From Apiosordaria backusii (taxonomy: Eukaryota > Ascomycota > Sordariomycetes > Sordariales > Lasiosphaeriaceae), in the NCBI GenBank assembly GCA_030549205.1, contig JAUKTV010000017.1, positions 620,001 to 684,000 on the forward strand: a DNA stretch of 64,000 nucleotides, written 5' to 3'. Under the pieces are notes generated by a model. It was not told the DNA's origin and did not search any database. It was given only the letters and a program-made list of their open reading frames with translations. The first letter of the stretch is position 1. Each line of letters begins with the position of its first letter. Of the stretch, positions 57,301-64,000 are shown piece by piece. A program made the translations under genes and the position numbers.

Positions 57301-58354
57301 CTCTCTTCTTTCTTTCCAGCGAGCCTCTACCTCCCTCGTTACCAAATCCAGCTAACATGTGCCTTCAACTAAGCCATTAAAAACCCCGCTGCCGGGGAAG
57401 TGTTGGAGGCCACGGTTTTGGGAATCGTCGCGACTTTCAAGGATAAGAACACCGGGTAAGCAAACTAGTCCTTTCCTTTCAGCTTAGAGGAGGCCGCTAA
57501 TGATTTGATCGCCTAGAGACATTGAAGAAGAGCTCAGCAAGGCCTCCGACTTGGCGCTAGGCTTGAACGCCACTATGACCCAATGGGAGAGATCAGTCAC
57601 TGGTTTCGCCGCCAAAGTCTTCTCTGGCGAAGAACAGGGCAACTCGTTGCTCACCGACTTTATGGCAGAGGGCGCGCTCATCGCGGGCGGTGTTCCCAGG
57701 GGCAGCGCGACGCCCAAGATCCTCAGGGCGGATGAGATGAAGGACCTGGCCAAGAAGGCGCTCTTCACATACATGATTCCTTTGGCGTGGGAAAAGAACG
57801 ACGACGCAAACGTCGCTATTCTCGAGACCGAGAATGCATGTGGAGACTTCAGTAATCTCTGGGACCTGAACGTCCGCGAGGTTGACGCCAGGCAGGTCGA
57901 GTTCTGCTTCGACAACAAACAGTACCTGTTTTTGGCAGCCATCGGGTTCCATGAAACCTGCACCCAGTGGGGCGATTCACCGTTCGCGGACTGTGTTGAT
58001 AACAAGTTCAGCCTGCCCCCGAACCTTGACAAGCTGGGCGATTTTGATGTTAGCTACAGGGACGTTATGGAGGGGTGAGTTTCTACCTTTGACCTGACTT
58101 GAATTTCTGTACCATGAGCTGACTAGATTATTTCTTCCCCGCCGCACAGAGCGTTGAAGACTTGGGTGAGAAACAATAGGCAGAACGGATACGAGTTCAA
58201 CCCCGACAATCTCGACATGGCCGATTATTACGATCCGATTGACCCGGCGAGAAACAAGGTGGTGGATATGGGGTTGATCAAGATCCCTGTTTGCACCCTC
58301 AAAGATGCTAATTACAACTGGGGGGGCAAGGAGGGCAATTTCTTCCCTTGTTAG
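54361..58354 (+). CDS. Large LysM-chitinase (GH18, subgroup C, killer-toxin-subunit-like)
   Basis: Secreted chitin-degrading enzyme. Signal peptide MVKCTASLLATSVAAILFA. Exons include 54361-54673, 54729-55121, a short one ending 55227, 55290-55661, 55725 to about 56942, about 57004-57152, 57211-57247, 57374-57455, 57517-58074 and 58150-58354. Domains: three LysM-like Cys-rich modules (about residues 30-210), a type-1 chitin-binding motif (NPCPLNTCCN...), then GH18 with AFGGWAAS and the catalytic LDGADIDWEYP containing the proton-donor Glu (about 55785-55815), MTYDLHGQWD and WKDDSLQ-free C-half. About 430 aa of C-terminal sequence with no named domain follows, Cys-poor, ending at 58354. Oddities: the third exon's acceptor is unclear, and the chitin-binding WGQ-x-G has Phe where Cys is usual. 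Family members act on chitin during mycoparasitism or growth. Confidence 0.85.
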
Positions 58355-58691
58355 CGGATGTTAGGGGACCGAGCGTGGAGCAGCAAAGGTGGCAATCAAC
58401 GGACGGGGCAGGTATCGACTTGGGTTGACAGCCAACTTTGCGGCTGAAGAAATGCTTATTTGTGGATAAGAACGTACGATAAAATTTTAGAATGTAGTCG
58501 CTTCGATGTGATGGCAGTTGTTGTTCATCACTGTCTACCTAAAGAGCTCAAACTGTGGTTGTCAATCTTCGTAGAGATACCATCGTTGATAACCTGTAAT
58601 TATGACCTGCTGAACCAGGGAACTCAAAGCCCGTATTCCTCTCAGGTAGCCTTTCCTCACATCGCAACCCGGGCCTCCGTTTCCAGCATGC
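58355..58691. other. Convergent spacer
   Basis: Short spacer between the chitinase 3' end and the 3' end of the minus-strand gene; nothing seen. Confidence 0.5.
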
Positions 58692-59951
58692 TTAGGTCAT
58701 GTACCTTATGTTTGGAGCAGGTTGTCTGCCCCTCGTCCATACGTCTTGTGTATTTGGTGGCGTCATGTAAAACTCTAGTGGGGGATAGCCTTGCTGATCA
58801 AGAGATTGTGGTTGATCTTGCGTCCTAGGCCGCATCCATACCGTACCCAAGGGGATCCCTCCTCCAGTCATCCTCGGGGCATGATGGCCAGCAGTTAGCC
58901 GCATCGGTGCAGCCCAAGTTCCTGAGGAAGGTGTTGCCTCCGATGAGAACCCTGAGCTTGGCCCTAGTTGACCTGCCACGGTAATTGGTGGTGGGGGTAC
59001 TTGTACCCCTTGTTGAAGTTCCGCAAAGATCTCGTTCTTGATGTCTTGTTTCATTTGTGTCCTGTGGTCGTATAATTGATGTCTCTTTACTTGCTCTTCA
59101 AGCTCTTTTAGCCTAGCGTCTCTCTTGCGGCCTCTTTCTGCCTCTGCCTCTCTTTCCCTAGCCTCCCTTTTCGCTTTCTCTTTTTCTTCCCTCTTGAGTC
59201 TCTCGGCGAGAACTTTGTTCGCGTGACGCTCGGCCCTCAAGGCAGCCAGCAGTGCGGGATCTTGTTGTTTAGGCGCACGAGTTTCGGACAAGCTTCGGTG
59301 TCGCTGGGGGTTCTGGGATCGTCTGATGCTTAAGGTGGGCCCTGGAGAGCTGTTGCGGTAGGGACGGAATGCTCGGACGGGGTCAGGTTGGGGTGATCGC
59401 ATCCAGGGGTCGGCGTATTGATTGGGTAGATGGTGACCAGGCCGTCTTGGGTCGCTAAGGGGAGCATTGGGAAGGTTTAAGTAATTTGGCGGAGGAGCCC
59501 AAGCCCACATTGAGGCAACGGGGCGGACTGGGGGTTGCCCATATGGAGTCTGGGGTCGCGGGTGGCCGGCAATTCCAGGGTTTATTTGCGCATTCTGGGG
59601 GGGCGGTGGTCCACCTGGCCAGTATCTAGATTGGTAGGGTCCGAATCCGTTCATAGAACCTGAATTTGGACTGGAAATGGGAGTTCCCGATGATGATATG
59701 GGATAAGCAGGGGAAGGGGGTCTAGTGGATGCTGTGTATGGTGTGCTGGGCGATTGGGACGGAGTGCCAGGACGACTAGGGCCGTATGGTGTTGGTTCTC
59801 TGTCAAATACCGTATGGTATGTGTCGTCGGAGTGATCCAGGTCGTCCTGGCTAGAACAGAGCGAATCTTCTTCACTACCATCTGTGACGTGAGGTGGCCG
59901 ATATTGGCGAGTGAGAGGTCGAATAGATAAGCCGGGGCGGTGGGGCCGCAT
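58692..59951 (-). CDS. Uncharacterised Pro-rich coiled-coil protein
   Basis: Single open frame of 419 aa from ATG 59951. The N-terminal 200 residues are Pro/Ser-rich and low in order (SRPGTPSQSPST, PPPPQNAQ). The middle has a long charged helix, KVLAERLKREEKEKAKREAR and following, predicted to form a coiled coil (about residues 235-300), followed by MKQDIKNEIFAELQQG. The C-terminal end is Gly/Pro-rich. No signal peptide or membrane segment. The domain pattern is typical of fungal proteins of unknown function; no catalytic motif. Intact frame, ordinary composition. Confidence 0.68.
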   Translation of the reverse strand: MRPHRPGLSIRPLTRQYRPPHVTDGSEEDSLCSSQDDLDHSDDTYHTVFDREPTPYGPSRPGTPSQSPSTPYTASTRPPSPAYPISSSGTPISSPNSGSMNGFGPYQSRYWPGGPPPPQNAQINPGIAGHPRPQTPYGQPPVRPVASMWAWAPPPNYLNLPNAPLSDPRRPGHHLPNQYADPWMRSPQPDPVRAFRPYRNSSPGPTLSIRRSQNPQRHRSLSETRAPKQQDPALLAALRAERHANKVLAERLKREEKEKAKREAREREAEAERGRKRDARLKELEEQVKRHQLYDHRTQMKQDIKNEIFAELQQGVQVPPPPITVAGQLGPSSGFSSEATPSSGTWAAPMRLTAGHHAPRMTGGGIPLGTVWMRPRTQDQPQSLDQQGYPPLEFYMTPPNTQDVWTRGRQPAPNIRYMT

Positions 59952-61349
59952 CTCTGAGTTAAGGGCGAAGACCAGGACATACGTATCCTGATAATTTGAG
60001 CGGCACAGTCGAAATGTCTGGCGTGGTAATGTGGAAAGGTATCCACACCAGTTAACAGGAGGTAAAGGGCAGGATTCAGTAGGTAGAATGCCTATCTGGA
60101 GTCATCCGATAAAACTGCGGGGCTTTCTAAGAGAGTTGGGTGATCTGGATGACGAAATCCCCAGCACCCCCACAGGAGTTTGACAAGAGGCTGCCCAGCT
60201 CACAGCAAGTGCGCGAACCACATGCAACTTGAGCATACCACCTTACGCAACAGGTTGGGCGCCTTGCGGCCTGGTAAGGTCACCTATCCAGCCAAAGGCC
60301 CAAGCCACACCGACATTCTACTGCCCGGCTATGCCTTGTATATGAAGTGTTCGTATCGAATCGAACGAAGGAGGGGTTGACTGACAAATTTACCGCATTT
60401 TAAGCCACAACTGCGGGGAATGGGTAATGTCAAAGAGCCGCTGACTGGCAGGGAGATCTTACTTTCTGCCTGTCAGGCTTGCGGAACGCTGAGAACTACC
60501 AGACCGGCCAGGCATCAAAGCCCATCATTGGTGGCAGGATGCCACAAGCGGTCTCACCAAACGAGAACAGCATCATGCGGGGTTCAAGCTCCTATCTACC
60601 TGTAACGACGTTCAGATTCATCAGCCCAATCGCTTTAGAAGTCACATCTAGTGGCTCCGGTATCGGCTCTGTTCATGTGCCCCCAGAGGCTCTCTAAAAC
60701 AGTGTTTCGACTTTCAGGTAGCAAGCAGCGGGCATCATCAGTTGATTCTTCATCTTTCGGACTTGCCGTCAAGTAGCCTTTTGGCATCGACTTAATACCA
60801 TAGCCTGCTGCACATTGCATGTTGAGGGGTGCCGAACGGGGAGGCCAAGAGATGCTTGTCTCCCCAATCATGGTGAGCTGCATGCACCTCGCCTCCACAC
60901 CCTACCTTACAGAAAGATGATCGCCCCACTTGAAATCACTCCTGCAATCAATGTTGTTTCCCACATCTAGAAGGCAACCAGACTCTCACCGCCCTCCGCC
61001 ATTTATGAGCGCTTGGCGCGGGATAATATGAGGCGCTCGTTCGACAAGCAGGCAGAGAATATCTGGGTGACATTCCTTTGAGACGCGTTCACAGTGACAC
61101 TAAACAACAATCTACCTCACCCACCTAATGAATCGTAACTTTGACGGCATTACCGGACATATATCTTCCTGGTAAATACCCAGCACCGACTCTTTTATAA
61201 ACCTTTGTTCCACTGACAGACTGCTTTAACTTTGCAACCGCGCGTACTAAGATGAAATAACAAATCCTTTCTTCTGGGCTTATACCACGCGTCCGTCCCA
61301 GAACTACACACTTTGTCTCGCTCTGCTTAGAAGATCCAGGAATATCCAT
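59952..61349. other. Intergenic, no gene seen
   Basis: Only short frames on both strands. Composition becomes AT-rich toward 61380, where the HET relic begins. Confidence 0.5.
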
Positions 61350-63834
61350 TTTAACCCTTTATTTCCTGTCCCCGGATTTTGTAATATTATAATCCAAGGC
61401 CTCCCCTATCAGTGCAATATGACCTCTACCTTCCCTTTACCTGTTACTGTTGGGAGACGTATCTTGTACCTCTTCCGATTAAGGACTTGTTAAATCGTCC
61501 TACTCCACTTCCTTAAAAGGCGGACTGATGTACTCTATAGCTCCCTTATACCCTATCTACGACCACGATGGTATAAAGCTGATTGCCTGGTCTACCTTAA
61601 ACCTGATCTTTGTTATCCTTTCTGTATCTTTATTACGAATCTAAAGTAAACTCCTTTTAAGTAGCCCTTTCCTTTTTATCCCTTTGTTAAAAACGCTAAA
61701 GCTGCCTTTAGCTTTTAGTATAGATAAGATATAGTCTTGTAAGCCGTTAATGGCCAAAGGATAATTAAAGCTATTGGTTAGAGACAAGTGTAAGTAAGAA
61801 GTATAGAGGTTTTAATACCGCTGGATTTTCTCTCCTTGCGGTATATACAAGATCAAGTAGGGGAAGTTGGGGTCGCTAAGGAAGGCGGCTAGGGTGCTGG
61901 TGCGAGTGAAGTCAGTGTTAGCGGACAGGGGGAAAAGTGGGTCTAAGGAAAAGGGGTTCAGGGGTTTAGGGGCTTAGGGATAGGGGAACTAGTATCTGAC
62001 AAACATACTTTTTCATCTTCATTATACTCTAATACATCACCCCCTCCCTACACTCCTAGTACGTCTGCCTCTTAGTAAAAAACACCGTCTTCCTTGCTAG
62101 CGTATGCTCCTGTAGTACCTACCTCTGCTAATTTAGAGGGCCCTGCAATATATCTCTATTGAAATTATCGACCGCTTTATAGATAGTAAATACCCCCTAT
62201 TTTCTATCTTTATCTTCGGGCTTGCTAAGGATAATATGATCCTTCTCCTGCTTTCTCGGTAGGAGAAACCTAGTAGTATGTCTGCTTTTGTCGCGGCTGA
62301 CGGCCAGGACATAGTAGGCGCTGCTATAGACTTGTTCTATTTTTTTAGCTTTGCTTTTAAAGTCCTTACCGGGGCTTTGGATAATGTAGAGGGAGTTGAT
62401 CTAGAGGTATTAAAGTCTTAAGGTGCGGGTAACGGTGACTGCGTTGCGGAAGGTAGCGGGGAGGCTGGAGGGGAAGGGGATGTTGGATAGGTAGGTGGGG
62501 AGGTTGTGGACTATGGTACGGAAGTAAGGGGGTAGGCCCTATTGGTAGGATAGGGCTAGCTAGCGGTCTGTTTGAAGGTAAGCAGGCAGAGTAGCGGTTT
62601 CGATGAGCTTTACAGAGGGTAAGCTGGGGGAACCAACGTCGATGACTTTTGTAGGGAGGGTTTGGATTATGGATGCGGAGGAGGAAGACGAGATGCTGGT
62701 TGGTTTGCAGTTTGGATGATGTTTGTTGTAGGTGATAAGCCAGTGCTTAATATGTTAGAAGTGAAGAGTACTTCCTAGAGAGGGGAGGGGGCCGGTGTAG
62801 CCGATTTGGATTTCCTAACTAGCGCAAATGTCAAGAGTAGGACTCCGGAAAATGGATAGGGATAGGTCGTTGGAAGTGTTGATTTTTAGGTGGCTTCTAA
62901 TACGTTGGACGAGCAAGGTATTGGGTCTTTGAGTGTCCTTGATCTTGCTGTGTGCCAGAGTCCGCCAGAATAGTCTACATAGACGGCAAGATTGATTGTT
63001 GTATGCCTTCTTAACCTGGAGTAGATTGTAGGTCCTGGCAAACCCAGGGTTCCATAGGGCGTGACGGAAATCCTGACAGTCTTGGCAGAGTTTACTCGAC
63101 GGCTTCGTGGCAGACGGTAAAGACACCGGTTCGGATTTCTCAAATAACTCAGTGGCGAAGTCATTATAAACCGTAATTTCCCAGTCAGTATCGAGTCGTT
63201 TGCTCCCATAATCGACTCTTTCGGTTTGTGTAACAACAAGAGAATTTGTAACAAGCCCAGGATTGGCTACAGGCGGTCTTCCTGACGGACTGACAGGTTG
63301 TATGGTGTCAATGGTATTGTACAGGTATTCTGACATTCTGCCAGTGTAGTCGTTGAAGTGTTTGTCTGCGCTGGCAAAGCCCTTAACTGATGGCGGTTTG
63401 CGGTCCGGAATATCGGTAAACCAATATGGGCCATCTTCTTCTTGCTCGATGTGTAGCATGCGCGTGAACAGCTCCTTGGCCAAGGCCCTGCCACCGAGTG
63501 ATGCCTGTGGGGTCTGGGGGCTTATTGCAATGACTGTCTCGGGTGGGGAGATGGCGTCGTGGACCACAATGGCAGGAGGGGATGGGTGAAGTGCCTCGGA
63601 AAAGGTAAACGCGGGTATATCAGATTGAGGCGTGAGAACGGCTTCTGAGACGGTGGAGTTGATGGAGGACTTTCTGGAGCGATTGGATGCGGAACTTGGG
63701 GAGGCAAGGTCGGAAGAAGAACCGAGGCTGCTGGGCAACTCGATGACTAACAAACGATGTTGAATAAGCTTAAGGAGGTTACCTAGCGTAGTCTTAGCAG
63801 GTTTGTACCCGATATCCTGTGCCATGTGATTCAT
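61350..63834 (-). pseudogene. HET-domain protein gene, decayed in its HET domain
   Basis: Fungal heterokaryon-incompatibility-type gene. The N-terminal 339 codons (63834-62818) are open: a Ser/Pro-rich stretch, then a Cys-containing block LCQDCQDFRHALW and CRLCRLFWRTL typical of the pre-HET region. From TAG 62815-62817 onward the frame is broken repeatedly, but HET landmarks remain: an ALSY-Q-stop-G motif (stop 62539-62541 at the Trp of the SY-x-WG block), ATFRNAVTVTR, a Y-L-stop-I-N block (62401-62403 at Trp), YVLAVSRD, VLQEHTLA, and near 61500-61800 the C-terminal part with PSWS and EYISPPF. TAG and TAA replace Trp and Gln codons. In the family it triggers cell death on recognition of non-self; this copy cannot make the full protein. 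Confidence 0.78.
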
Positions 63835-64000
63835 CTATTTTAAAACTACGTCATGAACTCGGGCAATCTTTCTAAAGCGTTGGGTGGTTGTTTAATAAAA
63901 CAACGTCAACTCGGACCCTCCTTTAAGCTCCCTATAAAATAATTTCCGACCCTTCTTACTATACATTAACCAAATTAGAAACTCCAGCGTAATGCACTCC

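Overview
The window looks like nuclear DNA of a filamentous ascomycete (Pezizomycotina, most likely a Sordariomycete). Short GT-AG introns of about 50-90 nt carry CTAAC/CTGAC-like branch sites. The recognisable gene families are fungal: PalA/Rim20, HET-domain protein, STAND/NLR, OTT_1508-like deaminase, subgroup-C LysM chitinase, DUF1996 and TMEM205-like. A roughly 10 kb AT-rich island has the signature of repeat-induced point mutation (RIP). I see no rRNA, tRNA or CRISPR.

Layout. 0-5 kb: an intact palA-like pH-signalling gene, convergent with a damaged multi-spanning membrane-protein gene. 6.5-10 kb: a small secreted Cys-containing protein, poorly defined fragments with a Lys-Thr-Val repeat, and an intact aldo-keto reductase. 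10.9-22.7 kb: a self/non-self-type neighbourhood with an NLR-TPR gene carrying in-frame stops, two convergent C2H2 zinc-finger genes each with one in-frame TAG, an OTT_1508-like deaminase, and an ankyrin-repeat relic with five in-frame stops. 23-28.9 kb: low-complexity, collagen-like and repeat-derived DNA. 28.9-39.1 kb: the AT-rich island, containing a complete but decayed Ty1/copia element (31314-37698, 645-bp LTRs, TATAC target duplication). 40-45 kb: an intact uncharacterised gene, a gene split by a TIR element, and a decayed DUF1996 gene. 45.7-51 kb: a secreted Gly/His/Lys-rich tandem-repeat protein with Lys-Arg (kexin-type) sites, a TMEM205-like membrane protein and an intact DUF1996 gene. 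51-60 kb: a HAD phosphatase, a damaged sugar-amine-kinase-like gene, a large LysM-chitinase and a Pro-rich coiled-coil protein. 61.3-63.8 kb: a HET-domain gene whose HET half is decayed and whose N-terminal half is open.

The unifying theme is recurrent TAG/TAA codons where CAG, CAA or TGG is expected. They occur in the AT-rich island and also in otherwise normal-composition accessory genes (NLR, ankyrin, C2H2, HET, DUF1996 copy, membrane protein), while the housekeeping-type genes are open. This fits RIP-like C-to-T decay of multi-copy or fast-evolving families. Programmed readthrough in the least damaged cases (the two C2H2 genes) is a less likely alternative worth excluding.
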